A stretch of 64,000 nt of DNA from Chlorophyllum brunneum (GCA_963576785.1 OY756139.1:4030001-4094000); one strand, 5' to 3'; counted from the first letter of the stretch, positions 34,024 to 45,690 are shown. Program-made: numbers and translations. Notes: generated by a model not told the origin, from the letters alone.

Positions 34024-34124
34024 GGTGTGTTGTAAAGATAATTGGCGAAGTCAAGTGTGAACTGGATACCACGAGTGATGCATTGAGTGTAGTGGTTGCT
34101 TGGAATGCGAGGTTTGTTGTTCAT
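33933..34124 (-). CDS. E2 small frame overlapping the pol stop (ATGA)
   Basis: It starts at 34124, overlapping the pol TGA (34121-34123). The sequence MNNKPRIPSNHYTQ, then TLDFANYLYNTPC, corresponds to the same position in E1. ORF3 starts 101 bp downstream in the -1 frame relative to it. It may be the ORF3 leader or a separate peptide. Confidence 0.4.
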   Translation of the reverse strand: MNNKPRIPSNHYTQCITRGIQFTLDFANYLYNTPCPLNANLPHTPTSKNSKNSSQKGPAMKNS

Positions 34125-37100
34125 AATTGCTGCTTTTTACCTCCCCTTTTTATAGGTTTCGTCCTCGAAATCTTGCTCATAAATTCTTGTACCGCTTCCT
34201 TGGCATTATCTAAATTTGTCTCGTCTTCCCATGTATCTTCTTCGGATGTATATCCTTTCCAGTGTACTAGGTACTGCTTTTGTTTTCCTTTTGTGTGGTG
34301 TCCTCGGACTTCATCTACTTCGTAGTGTTCCTCATCATTAACTATCTCGGGGATCGGTGGTGGCGGAGTGCGCTGGCTGTCATACTCGGGGTTATGATAG
34401 GGGGAAAGTAGTCTGCTGTTGAATACGTCATGTATCGCCCATGTTTCAGGTAGCTCCAGGCGGTAGCTTGTTTCTCCTATTTTTTCTTTTACTCGGAACG
34501 GTCCGTATCTCTTGTGATCTAGTTTCTTCGTTGGTCTTGTTGTCCTAATATTGTCTGCCTCCAGCCAAATTTGGTCTCCTGCTCGGTACTCGTGTTCTGG
34601 CTTTGTGCTGTTCCGCTTCTCCATCTGTACCTGGTTTTGTTGGAGCATCTTGATCGTTTCTTGGCGTATGTCCTGTAGTTCCTGTATTCTTTCCGTGATT
34701 GCTGGAGCCTTGATCTCATTTGTGATGTCTCCTTTCCATGGGTGTCGTCCGTATACTATCTGGAACAGTGAATGTTCTGTGGCACTATGTGTTTTATCAT
34801 TATACTGGAATTCTGCGGTGCTGAGCCATTTCTTCCAGTTGTTCTGTGCATGATTGATTACATTTCTGAGGTAGGCCTCGACCTCTTGGTTGATGCGCTC
34901 CGTTTGACCGTCTGTTTGTGGATGGTATGCCGTGGATAGGTTACGTTGGGTGCCGGTTGCTCTGCAAAGTTCCGCCATGAATTTTGATGCGAATTGTGGA
35001 CCTCTGTCACTGATGATCCTGCGTGGTATCCCATGTTGTCTCCATATGTCGTCCCGATATATATCTCCAAGCTCCTCGGATGATAGGGTGGTGTTAACTG
35101 CACGTAGTCTGATCATTTTGCTGAAACGATCAACAATGACAAGTATCGCGTCGTATCCCTCCGATTCTGGCAGTGGTCCTATCATGTCGATTGATATCTC
35201 TTCCCATGGTCCGGTGGGTATTGGTAGCAGATGGAGGTGTGTGGTAGGTCGTGTTCGGAGTATTTTGTTTTGTTGACATGTGTCGCATCCCTTGATGTAT
35301 CGTTTAACATCATTGCGCATTTGTGGCCACCAATATGTCCTTTTGAGGAGTTCGATCATTCTGTGTTGTCCCGGGTGTCCTACGTCCGTTCTGTCGTGGT
35401 GTTGTTGGAGTATTTCTTGGCATAACTCGGTGTTTGGTGGTACGTATATTCTTCCTTCGAAGATGGGTAATCCATCAGTTTCCCATATCTCTTCTGGTCG
35501 TTTCTCTTTTTCTCTTAACCATTGTGTTTCTCTCCTCTGCTCCTTTCGTAATCGGTGTTTCAGGTCTTCTTCTCCCGATATATCCCAAATTTGTCTGATC
35601 TCGGTGGTTGTGTTATCGAATAAGTGGTCGGGTAATAGCATGATATTTGTGTTGTCTCTGGTTGTATCCGTTTTCGCTAGTCTTGATAACACATCTGCTT
35701 TTGTGTTTGTTTTTCCGGGTATGTGTTTTAACGTGTAGTGATATTCCTGTAGTTCCAGTTGCCATCTCGCCTGTCATCCTGTGAGTTGTTGCGGTTTCCT
35801 AAAGTATTCCAAGTTCTTGTGGTCCGTCCATATCTCGAATGGCTTGTCGGCATCGAGTAGATATTGTCTCCAAGTTTTGATCGCTTCTCGGATTGCCAAT
35901 AGTTCTTTGTCGTAGATTTGGTAATTTCGTTCTGCCGGTGTCATTGTTCTCGAGTGGAAGGCGATTGGGTGCCACTGGTTATCCTGGTCTTGTGATAGTA
36001 CCGCTCCTACTCCGTATCCTGATGCGTCCACTTCCACTCTATATTGTCCTTTATCTCGAGGCATTGCTAGTACTGGTTCGCTCGTGATTTTCTTCTTGAT
36101 TTTTTCAAACGCTTGCTGTTGTCGTTCTGACCATGACCATTGTGCGTCTTTCTTCTTGAGTTCATGTAGTGGTGTCGCTATGTTACTGAAGTCTTGTATG
36201 AATCGTCGGTAGAAGTTTGCAAAGCCGAGGAATTTTTCGACATCTTTCACGGATTTGGGTGTTGGCCATTCCCTTACTGCTTTCACCTTCTCTTCCTCCA
36301 TTTTAACGCTGCCCTGTCCTACTACAAAGCCCAGTATGGGTATTTCTTTCGCGTCGAACATACATTTTGATCGCTTGAAGTAGAGCTGGTGTTTGGCTGC
36401 AATGTCTAAGAACCGCGTCGTTCTTTTCTCGAGTTCTTCTTGTGTGGTCCCTGGAATGACGAAATCGTCCATGTAGTTGACGAGCGTTCCTTCATGTAAT
36501 AGTTCCCGAAATATCGTGTTCATCATTCTCTGGAAGGTCACAGGTGAATTGCTCATTCCGAAGAACATGACCGTAGGTTCAAATAATCCGTTGTTTGTTA
36601 CAAATGCTGCCTTCCATTCGTCTCCTTTCCTGATTCTGACGTTGTTGTATCCCCAAATGATATCGAGCTTGTTAAACACTTTTGCGTCCTTTAATCGATC
36701 TAGAACTTCGCCTATGAGTGGTAGTGGTGTTTTATCTTTGATAGTGTGTTCATTCAGTTTTTTGTAGTCTTGTACCAGGTGTTTTGTTCCATCCTTTTTT
36801 GGTATAAAGAAGCATGGGGTGGCGTAGGGGGATTGTGATGGTCTGATTCGTCCTGAGGCGAGATTTTCGTCGAGGAACTTTTGTAGTTCCTGTTTTTCCG
36901 TTATTGTCATCGGGTAAACTTTGGACTGCAGTACCGGGGGTGCATCCTCCGACAGATTTATCTCGTGGTCCCATACCGTGTGTGCGGGTAAATTATCAAA
37001 GTTTTTCTTGTTGAATAGATGGGTGTATTGTCGGAGGTATGGTGGTAGATCTTCATTGTCCGTCCGGTCCGCCTTTTTCTCTTCAATGTGTTCTTTGACT

Positions 37101-37640
37101 GTCCGTATTTTCTCGTTGAACCGTATGTCCCTATGTGATATTTTGCAATCTTCTGGACACCTCGTGAATCGTATGACATGATTGTTCCAATCGATTTCCG
37201 GGTTATGTTTAACCAGCCAATCATGTCCAAGGTATAAGTCCGCGCTTTCTAATTGTGTTACTAGAGCGTCGATTTGTTCCGTGTGATTGCCGTTGTGTAG
37301 TACCAGTTGTGCTTTATCTGTTATTTCTCCCTTTCTATTTTCCGTTCCATCGGCATTGATTACTTTGATCGGGGTTTCCAGGGTTTTAGTCGGGATCTGT
37401 TCTTCTTCTACTGTTCGTTGTGCTATGCACGTGTGGGTGCATCCGGAGTCTACCAGAGTTGTAATTGGTTTGCGTCCTTTTCTTGTCTGGATTGTTGAGT
37501 CGAGGAGAAGTTCGCGCGTAGAGTTTCATTTTTGGGGAATCACGTATCGTCTATTGTGTGATAAAACAGAAACTCTAGTTTTATTGGCTCGCGGGTTTGC
37601 GCCTACTCGGAGCCTTCGACAAAATCCTCTTTCTCCTCTA
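34121..37640 (-). pseudogene. pol: E2 pol polyprotein
   Basis: Single frame, -1 relative to gag. The upstream limit is approximate. The domain order is as in E1: protease near 37450, RT with NYMDDFVIPG near 36470, RNase H YRVEVDASGYGVGAVLSQ, integrase HHCC and DDE (MIGPLPESEGYDAILVIVDR, SDRGPQFASKFM, NQEVEAYLRN), KRYGPFRVKEKIG, and chromodomain YEVDEVRGHHTKGKQKQYLV. Only two stops break it, TGA at 37526-37528 and 35774-35776, both CGA in E3. From 35692 to 34121 a 523-codon stretch with all integrase and chromodomain motifs is uninterrupted. Confidence 0.93.
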
Positions 37641-38739
37641 TCTCTTGTTCATCATCCTCGTTGACTTCTCTGATATGGGCTTTCTTGGGTGCCCGGCAGT
37701 TCTTCGAGATGTGGCCCTGTTTACCGCAATTGTAACACGTTATTTTGGTGTATGTGACTTTCGTCTTCTTCCTGCAGTATTTGGCAATATGCCCATAGAG
37801 GTTACAATTGTAGCACCTCGGTTTTCCAGTCTGATCGGTATCTGCCCTTTGTCATCCTATCTCCATGGGTTGTCCTCTTCCCCCATAGATAACTCCGGTG
37901 GTGGTTTTGACATCTCCTCGGGTTATGTCCGTTGCTTCGTAACCTTGTCCTACTGCGAGGATTGTGGTTTTCCATTTACTATATGTCGTTGGGACGGAGG
38001 TTGTCGGATATCCTACTATGGTTCGGATAATGTCTGCTCGGGTGTGACGCTTGAGGAGGAATATTGCGTGTGTGTCGTCTGTTCCTGCTTGGGCTCTCAA
38101 TGCCTCGAATTCGATTAAGAAGTCTGCTGTGTTCTTCTTTCCCTGTTTGAACGTCTCTATTTCTCCTTCTGCTATGGCTTTTCTATTCCCCAAGGAGAAT
38201 GTGGCTTCTACTTCTTTTGTGAAGTCCTCCCAAGCCGGTGTTTTCTTATTCTGGATGGCTTGTAGTTGCATGTTGGCGTAAGGACCTGCTAGTCCTCCTT
38301 TCATTCTTGCCAAAATAGCTACTATTTTTTGTTCCTCTTCCTCTATCTTGTTGAACATTAGCCATAAGGATATGGCTCTCCACCAATCGTCAAATTTGGT
38401 CCTATCCCCATTGAAATATCCTGGTTCCGGGGCTAGGTTTTTTGGGACGTTGATTTCATCTGTCATTTCTGGTTCTAACTCTGGTTCGCTGTGTTCGTTT
38501 TCGTAGGTCTTGGCGATTTCTATATCGGCTGTGGCGTCGGCGACTTCTGTGTTGAATTCGGTTTCAAATAGAGCTGTGTTTTCGTCTACGCTGTGTTCGG
38601 ATTTCTGCCGTTTAAGGCCTTCAGGGATTTCTGGTTCTGTTGATCGTTTGGATCCTGTTGCTACGGGTGAACCCTGGATGTCTGTTGGTCTCGGAGCTCT
38701 CTGTCTTCTCGGTGTTCTCGATGAGCTACTGCTGCTCAT
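37603..38739 (-). pseudogene. gag: E2 gag (one premature stop)
   Basis: 378 codons from ATG 38739, with a single TGA at 37852-37854 (CGA in E3). It has the shortest acidic repeat region of the four elements (one FETEFNTEVADATADIEIAK-type unit). The gag core FNGDRTKFDDWWRA to AVGQGYE and two zinc knuckles near the C-terminus follow. Confidence 0.92.
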
Positions 38740-38820
38740 ATACTGTTGTCCTGGTCAGAGGCTATTATTCCAAGCCTAGCTACGAATAGTGGCACCTCTC
38801 TTGCAAGGTGAGTCGAAATG

Positions 38821-38832
38821 ACACTTTACCAA
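38821..38832 (-). other. E2 self-complementary primer-binding site
   Basis: The minus strand reads TTGGTAAAGTGT one base inside the 5' LTR. It is complementary to the predicted RNA 5' end at 38928-38917, which lies 34 bp below the TATA box (38962-38954). Confidence 0.75.
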
Positions 38833-38833
38833 A

Positions 38834-39134
38834 TGTTACGACCTTAGTCTCTGACTCAGGTTGCAAGCCTTTGGATAAAGGGGAGGAAGTAGAGAAAGGA
38901 AGAAGGGATGATATGATTGGTAAAGTGTAAGGAATACATCAAGTATTACTACACTTTATATACTAGTGGTAAGGGCTAATAATAAGGGAGTCGAGTAACG
39001 GAGTCATAGGAGACGAGTAGAAGGAGTCAGGTAAGAGGCATAGCCTCTAGGGGTGATACAGGAGGTGAAATGAGTATGAGGGTACACGAGGTAATGGGCG
39101 CATGATAGAAATGAATGGCCTACAATTCGTAACA
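38834..39134 (-). repeat. E2 5' LTR
   Basis: 301 bp, with TATATAAAG on the minus strand at 38962-38954. Its differences from the 3' LTR are ATATG/ATACG, AAATGAG/AAACAAG and AATGG/AACGG, all explained by decay of a CpG on one or other strand. Confidence 0.95.
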
Positions 39135-39621
39135 ATGAGTGGCAACGATGGGCTCGCATTTGGGCGAGCTTTCACAGATTTAATGGGAACCTTGATGAAA
39201 GCAGGATGGCTCAAGATTGCCATTGATGAGCAGAAGAATGATCTCCTTGGTTGGATGGGGATCAATTTTGGTAAGATTACTGTTCATGCTGAGGAAACAC
39301 CTCAGCCAGACACTTCCCCCCTATGACGTGTGGCCTCCAAAGCCCCCACACGTAAACCTGACAACGTCTGCATAGAGGTCATTGAGCACATTGTCACTCC
39401 AGGTATCACCAATGGCAATGAAGTCACTCATTTGGGCATCTCCAATGATGACATGCAAATGATCACCGAGGTGGAGTTCAAGACTGTCATTTGCAATAAG
39501 AAGTGTGGGGGCCGAAAACCTAAATCAACAGCCACAAAACCTGCTATCACTGAACCGAGGGTTAAAAACCCTGCTCCTGTGCCTGGTAAGGCCGCCAAGA
39601 CCGCCAAAGATATGGTGTCTC
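39135..39621 (+). pseudogene. Unidentified gene, 3' part (after E2)
   Basis: It continues the 32522 frame: SGNDGLAFGRAFTDLMGTLM, then LLGWMGINFGKITVHAEE, a TGA at 39324-39326, then CIEVIEHIV and a Lys/Pro/Ala-rich stretch (NKKCGGRKPKS). It is truncated at 39621 by the LTR of E3, and the sequence beyond E3 does not continue it. Its function is unknown. The basic tail suggests nucleic-acid contact, but that is only a composition-based guess. Confidence 0.45.
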
Positions 39622-39923
39622 TGTTACGACCTTAGTCTCTGACTCAGGTTGCAAGCCTTTGGATAAAGGGAAGGAAGTAGAGAAAGGAAGAAGGGATGAT
39701 ATGATTGGTAAAGTGTAAGGAATACATCAAGTATTACTACACTTTATATACTAGTGGTGAGAGCTAAGAATAAGGGAGACGAGTAAAGGAGTCATAGGAG
39801 ACGAGTAGACGGAGTCAGGTAGGAGGCATAGCCTCTAGGGGGTGAGACAGGAGGTGAAATGAGTATGAGGGTACACGAGGTAATGGGCACATGATAGGAA
39901 TGAACAGCCTATAGTTCGTAACA
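39622..39923 (-). repeat. E3 3' LTR
   Basis: 302 bp, TGTTACGACC to TTCGTAACA on the plus strand, with the complement of the polypurine tract (ATACCTCCCTTT) adjacent at 39924. It has features such as GAGAGCTAAGAATAAGG that are not shared with the 5' LTR of this element. Confidence 0.93.
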
Positions 39924-40029
39924 ATACCTCCCTTTCAAGCTTCATGTCCTCATGATGCATATTACTGTAAAGGTCCTTGTAAAATAAAGCATACAGAGTT
40001 TGGGGAAGGTAGGAAAACGCGATGAGCGT

Positions 40030-40866
40030 TTACTCGCTCATAGGCACGGCCGCTCCCAGAGCTCTGGCCAAGTCCTTCTTGTTTCCTCCGATGAGAGGTG
40101 CCTTGTCAACACGTTGTAAGCCGATCCAGAGGGGTGCGTGTGGCAGTCCTTCTTTGAACAGGAAGTGGGTGTGATTGTTATACGTGGTGTTGTCGTTGGT
40201 GTGATTGCTTAAGAGCTTGTGTACTATGCCCCTCCAGTAGTCGTTGTCCTTTTCACCTTCTGATTTCAAAGTGTTATATCCTGTCAGTGGGTGGAAGGTC
40301 ATGGGTGTGATGGGGGGTACTACCGTGGTGAGGATGGTTTGGAGATGGGCTACTTCCTCTTTGATGTCGGGGTGCAGTAGTTGGTCAGCGGCTGTTGTTT
40401 CTTGTGTCCTTTGTTCGCATTTATGACAGATGTGATGTTGGATGGGGAACGGGTCGTTACTAACAAGTAGTCGGTTAACGATATGGTGGGAGAGGTTGTC
40501 GGTACTCCTTGACTCGTACGTATTGAGTCATTTGGCTAGGGCTACGAGGATGCTGTGCATCTGAGCTCATATATTGGAGATGACAAGGAGTTGCAAGTCG
40601 TCGTTGATTTCATATAGGTGTCTCTCCAATTGGTCTCTCCTTCCTTCATCGATGATGAACTGGTTGAGTCTCGGAGTGGCCTCGGATAAGGTGTCCATTA
40701 TTTTAGAGGCGCCTTCTTGGGTTGCTTTCACTGCTGCGCCTAATAGTATTATGGTGTCGACTAGGGTTTCTCCTTCTACGAGTTCCTCGTGGCTGGTTCT
40801 TTCTGGGACGAGTTCATCGAATTCTTTGAGGTAGGGGTATGGGGTAAGTTGGCGTTCGGCGGGCAT
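40030..40866 (-). pseudogene. E3 ORF3, accessory protein
   Basis: Same 278-codon layout as E2 ORF3, opening MPAERQLTPYPYLKEFDELV. Two TGA stops interrupt it, at 40567-40569 (CGA in E2) and near 40530. The C-terminal module PLTGYNTLKSEGEKDNDYW to GGNKKDLARALGAAVP is intact. Confidence 0.6.
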
Positions 40867-40967
40867 GGTGTGTTGTAAAGATAGCTGGTGAAGTCAAGGG
40901 TGAAGTGGATACCGCGAGTGATGCGTTGAGTGTAGTGGTTGCTTGGAATGCACGGTTTGTTGTTCAT
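40776..40967 (-). CDS. E3 small frame overlapping the pol stop (ATGA)
   Basis: MNNKPCIPSNHYTQRITRG, then TLDFTSYLYNTPC. It starts at 40967 on the ATGA shared with the pol stop, as in the sister elements. Confidence 0.4.
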   Translation of the reverse strand: MNNKPCIPSNHYTQRITRGIHFTLDFTSYLYNTPCPPNANLPHTPTSKNSMNSSQKEPATRNS

Positions 40968-43900
40968 AATTGCTGCTTTTTACCTCCCCTTTTTATAGGT
41001 TTCGTCCTCGAAATCTTGCTCATAAATTCTTGTACCGCTTCCTTGGCATTGTCTAAATTTGTCTCGTCTTCCCATGTATCTTCTTCGGACGTATATCCTT
41101 TCCAGTGTACTAGGTACTAATTTTGTTTTCCTTTTGTGCGGTGTCCTCGGACTTCATCTACCTTGTAGTGTTCCTTATCATTGATTATTTCGGGGATCGG
41201 TGGCGGCGGAGTGCGCTGGCTGTTGTACTCGGGTTTGTGACAGGGGGAGAGGAGTCTGCTGTGGAACACGTCGTGTATCGCCCATGTTTCAGGTAGTTCC
41301 AGTCGGTAGCTTGTTTCACCTATTTTTTCTTTTACTCGGAATGGTCCGTATCTCCTGTGATCCAGTTTTTTCGTTGGTCTAGTTGTCCTAATATTGTCTG
41401 CCTCAAGCCAAACTTGGTCTCCTTCCCGGTACTCGTGTTCTGGTTTTGTGCTGTTTCGTTTCTCCATTTGTATCTGATTTTGTTGTAGCATTTTGATCGT
41501 CTCTTGGTGCATGTCCTGTAGCTCCTGTATTTTCTCCGTGATCGCAGGAGCCTTGACCTCGTTTGATATATCCCCTTTCCATGGATGTCGTCCATATACT
41601 ATCTGGAATGGTGAATGTCCAGTCGCACTATGTGTTTTATCATTATACTGGAATTCTGCGTTGCTGAGCCATTTCTTCCAGTTGTCTTGCACATGGTTGA
41701 TTACATTTCTGAGGTATGCCTCAACCTCCTGATTGATGCGCTCTGTCTGACCATCTGTTTGTGGATGGTATGCTGTGGATAGGTTATGTTGGGTGCCGGT
41801 TGCTCTGCAAAGTTCTGCCATGAATTTTGATGCGAATTGTGGACCTCTGTCACTGATGATTCTGCGGGGTATTCCATGTTGTCTCCATATGTCATCCCAA
41901 TAAATATCTCCTAACTCCTCGGATGATAGGGTGGTGTTAACTGCACATAGTCTGATCATTTTGCTGAAACGATCAACGATGACAAGTATCGCATCATATC
42001 CTTCTGATTCTGGTAGTGGTCCTATCATGTCGATTGATATCTCTTCCCATGGTCCGGTGGGTATTGGTAGTGGATGGAGGTGTGTGGTGGGTTGTGTCCG
42101 GAGTATTTTGTTTCGCTGACATGTGTCACATCCCTTGATGTATCATTTAACATCATTGCACATTTGTGGCCACCAATATGTCCTTTTGAGGAGTTCGATC
42201 ATTCTGTGCTATCCCGGGTGTCCTACGTCCGTTTTGTCATGGTGTTGTTGGAGTATTTCCTCACGTAACTCGGTGTTTGGTGGTACATATATTCTTCCTT
42301 CAAACATGGGTAATCCATCAGTTTCCCATATCTCTGCTGGTCGTTTCTCCTTTTCCTTTAACCACTGTGTTTCTCTTCTTTGCTCCTTTTGCAATCGGTG
42401 TTTTAGGTCTTCTTCTCCCGATATTTCCCAAATTTGTCTGATTTCGGTGATAGTGTTATCGAATAAGTGGTCGGGTAGTAGCGTGATATTTGTGTTGTCT
42501 CTGGTTGTGTCCGTTTTTGCTAGTCTTGATAGCACATCTGCTTTCGTGTTTGTTTTTCCAGGTATGTGTTTTAGCATGTAGTGATATTCCTGTAATTCCA
42601 GTTGCCATCTCGCCTGTCGTCCTGTGAGTTGTTGCAGTTTCCTGAAGTATTCTAAGTTCTTGTGGTCCGTCCATATCTCGAATGGTTTGTCGGCATCGAG
42701 TAGGTATTGTCTCCATGTTTTGATCGCTTCTTGGATTGCCAATAGTTCTTTGTCGTAGATTTGGTAGTTTCATTCTGCCGGTGTCATCGTTCTCAAGTGA
42801 AAGGTGATTGGGTGCCATTGGTCATTCTGGTTTTGTGATAATACTGCTCCTACTCCGTATCCTGACGCATCCACCTCTACCCTGTATTGTCCTTTGTCTT
42901 GGGGCATTGCTAGTACTGGTTCGCTCGTGATCTTTTCCTTGATCTTTTCAAACGCCTGTTGTTGTCGTTCTGACCAAGACCATTGCGCATCTTTCTTCTT
43001 CAGCTCATGTAGGGGTGTTGCTATGTTACTGAAGTCTTGTATGAATTGTCGGTAGAAGTTTCCAAAACCCAGGAATTTTTCGACGTCTTTCATGGATTTG
43101 GGTGTTGGCCATTCTTTTACTGCTTTCACCTTCTCTTCCTCCATTTTAATGCTGCCTTGTCCCACTATAAAGCCCAATATGGGTATTTCCTTTGCGTCGA
43201 ACACACATTTTGACCGCTTGAAGTAAAGCTGGTGTTTGGCTGCAATGTCTAAGAACCGTGTTGTCCTTTCCTTGAGTTCTTCCTGTGTGGTTCCTGGAAT
43301 GACAAAATCGTCCATGTAGTTGACGAGCGCTCCCTCATGTAGCATTTCTCGAAATACCGTGTTCATCATCCTCTGAAAGGTTGCCGGTGAATTGCTCATT
43401 CCGAAGAACATGACTGTAGGTTCGAATAATCCGTTGTTTGTTACAAATGCTGCCTTCCATTCATCACCTTTTCTGATTCTGACGTTGTTATATCCCCAAA
43501 TGATATCGAGCTTGTTGAACACCTTCGCATCTTTTAATTGATCTAGAACTTTGCCTATGAGTGGCAGTGGCATTTTATCCTTGATGGTGTGTTCATTCAG
43601 CTTTTTGTAGTCCTGTACCAGGCGTTTTGTTCCGTCTTTTTTGGGTATAAAGAAACATGGAGTGGCGTAGGGGGATTGTGATGGTCTGATTCGTCCTGAG
43701 GTGAGGTTCTCGTCAAGGAACTTCCGTAGTTCCTATTTCTCTACTATTGTCATTGGGTAGACCTTGGACTGTAGTACCGGGGGTGCATCCTCAGACAGGT
43801 TTATCTCGTGGTCCCATACCGTGTGCTCGGGTAGTTTATCGAAGGTTTTCTTGTTGAATAGGTGGGTGTATCGTCGGAGGTATGGTGGTAGATCTTCATC

Positions 43901-44490
43901 ATTTGTTCGGTCCGCCTTTTTCTCTTCGATGTGTTCTTTGATTGTCCGTATTTTCTCGTTGAACTGTATGTTGCTATGTGATATTTTGCAATCGTCTGGG
44001 CATCTGGTGAATTGTATGACGTGATTATTCCAATCGATTTCCGGGTTATGCTTGACCAGCCAATCGTGTCCGAGGTATAAGTCTGCGCTTTCTAATTGTG
44101 TTACCAGAGCGTCGATTTGTTCCGTGTGGTTGCCGTTGTTTAATACCAGTTGTGCCTTGTCCGTTATTTCTCCCTTTTTATTTTCTGTTCCGTCAGCATT
44201 GATTACTCTGATTGGGGTCTCCAGTGGTTTGGTCGGGATCTGTTCTTCTTCTATTGTTCATTGTGCTATGCATGTGTGGGTGCATCCGGAGTCTACCAGG
44301 GTTGTAATTGGTCTGCATCCTTTTCTTGTCTGAATTGTTGAGTCGAGGAGAAGTTCGTGCGTAGAGTTTCGTTTCTGGGGAATTATGTATCGTCTATTGT
44401 GGGATAAAATAGAAACTCTAGGTTTATTGGCTCGCGGGTTTGTGCCTACTCGGAGCCTTCGACAAAATCCTCTTTCTCCTCCATTTCTTG
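40964..44490 (-). pseudogene. pol: E3 pol polyprotein
   Basis: Single frame with six premature stops: TGA 44258-44260, TAG 43733-43735, TGA 42770-42772, TAG 42209-42211, TGA 42143-42145 and TAG 41117-41119. The three TGA codons are CGA in sister copies. All domains from protease (LVDSGCTHT) to chromodomain are recognisable, including YMDD near 43310 and the integrase DDE core (42028-41117). Codons that are stops in E1, E2 and E4 (QQLTG followed by stop) read CGA here, showing the ancestral state. The upstream limit is approximate because of the -1 overlap with gag. Confidence 0.92.
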
Positions 44491-45690
44491 CTCATCGTCC
44501 TCGTTGATCTCTCTAATATGCGCTTTCTTGGGCGCTCGGCAGTTCTTTGAGATGTGGCCCTGTTTGTCACAATTGTAACATGTTATCTTGGTGTACGCGA
44601 CTTTCGTCTTCTTCCTGCAGTATTTGGCTATATGCCCATAGAGGTTGCAGTTGTAGCACCTTGGTTTTCCATTTTGATCAGTGTCTGCCCTTTGTCTTCC
44701 TATCTCCATGGGTTGTCCTCTACCTCCACAAATAATTCCAGTGGTGGTTCTGATGTCTCCTCGGGTGATGTCCGTTGCTTTGTAACCTTGTCCTACTGCG
44801 AGGATTGTAGTTTTCCATTTGGTGTATGTCGTTGGGATGGAGGTTGTTGGGTAGCCTACTATGGTTCGAATGATGTCTGCTTGGGTGTGACATTTGAGGA
44901 GGAATATTGCATGGGTGTCGTCTGTCCCCGCTTGGGCTCTCAGTGCCTCGAATTCGATTAAGAAATCTGCCGTGTTCTTCTTCCCTTGTTTGAACGTCTC
45001 TATTTCTCCTTCTGCTATGGCTTTCCTATTTCCTAAGGAGAATGTGGCTTCTATTTCCTTTGTAAAGTTATCCCACTCTGGTGTTTTCTTGTTCTGGATG
45101 GCTTGTAGCTGCGTATTTGTGTAAGGGCCTGCTAGCCCCCCTTTCATTCTTGCCAAAATTGCTACTATCTTCTGTTCATCTTCTTCTATCTTGTTGAACA
45201 TTAGCCACAAGGATATGGCTCTCCACCAATCATCAAATCTGGTTCGGTCTCCATTGAAATATCCTGGCTCTGGGGCTAGGTTCTTTGGGACGTTGATTTC
45301 TTCTGTCATTTCTGGTTCTATCTCTGGTTCGCTGTGTTCGTTTTTGTAGGTCTTGGCAATTTCTATATCGGCTGTGGCGTCGGCGACTTCTGTGTCAATT
45401 TCTTCTTCAAATGGAGCTGGTTCTTTGTCTGTGCTGTGTTCGGATTCTTCCTCATAGGTCTCGGCGATATCTATATCGGATGTGTTCTCGGCGACTTCTA
45501 TGTCGAATTCGGTTTCAAATAGAGCTGTATTTTCGTCTATGCTGTGTTCGGATTTCTGCCGTTTAAGGCCTTCAGGGATTTCTGGTTCTGTTGATCGTTT
45601 AGATCCTGTTGCTACAGGTGAACCCTGGATATCGGATGGTCTCGGAGCTCTGTGTCTTCTCGGTGTTCTCGATGAGCTACTGCTGCTCAT
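44446..45690 (-). CDS. gag: E3 gag, uninterrupted
   Basis: 414 codons from ATG 45690 to TAG, with no stop. The acidic repeat region contains two different units (FETEFDIEVAENTSDIDIAE and FEEEIDTEVADATADIEIAK) separated by EESEHSTDKEPAP. The gag core (YFNGDRTRFDDWWRA to LAVGQGY) and two zinc knuckles (CYNCNLYGHIAKYC, CYNCDKQGHISKNC) follow, with an acidic C-terminus (EDDEQEMEEKEDF). It could still be translated if the 5' LTR is transcribed and might act in trans, but that is inference. Confidence 0.9.
   Translation of the reverse strand: MSSSSSSRTPRRHRAPRPSDIQGSPVATGSKRSTEPEIPEGLKRQKSEHSIDENTALFETEFDIEVAENTSDIDIAETYEEESEHSTDKEPAPFEEEIDTEVADATADIEIAKTYKNEHSEPEIEPEMTEEINVPKNLAPEPGYFNGDRTRFDDWWRAISLWLMFNKIEEDEQKIVAILARMKGGLAGPYTNTQLQAIQNKKTPEWDNFTKEIEATFSLGNRKAIAEGEIETFKQGKKNTADFLIEFEALRAQAGTDDTHAIFLLKCHTQADIIRTIVGYPTTSIPTTYTKWKTTILAVGQGYKATDITRGDIRTTTGIICGGRGQPMEIGRQRADTDQNGKPRCYNCNLYGHIAKYCRKKTKVAYTKITCYNCDKQGHISKNCRAPKKAHIREINEDDEQEMEEKEDFVEGSE

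Larger units (their letters stand above)
32779..39134 (-). mobile_element. Ty3/gypsy chromodomain retrotransposon E2
   Basis: 6356 bp, minus strand, perfect 5-bp target duplication ATGAG (32774-32778, 39135-39139). The 301-bp LTRs differ at three sites, all CpG. It has one premature TGA in gag, two in pol and one in ORF3. It is very close to E4, shares the gag and pol stops with it, and is inserted inside a plus-strand gene. Confidence 0.95.
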
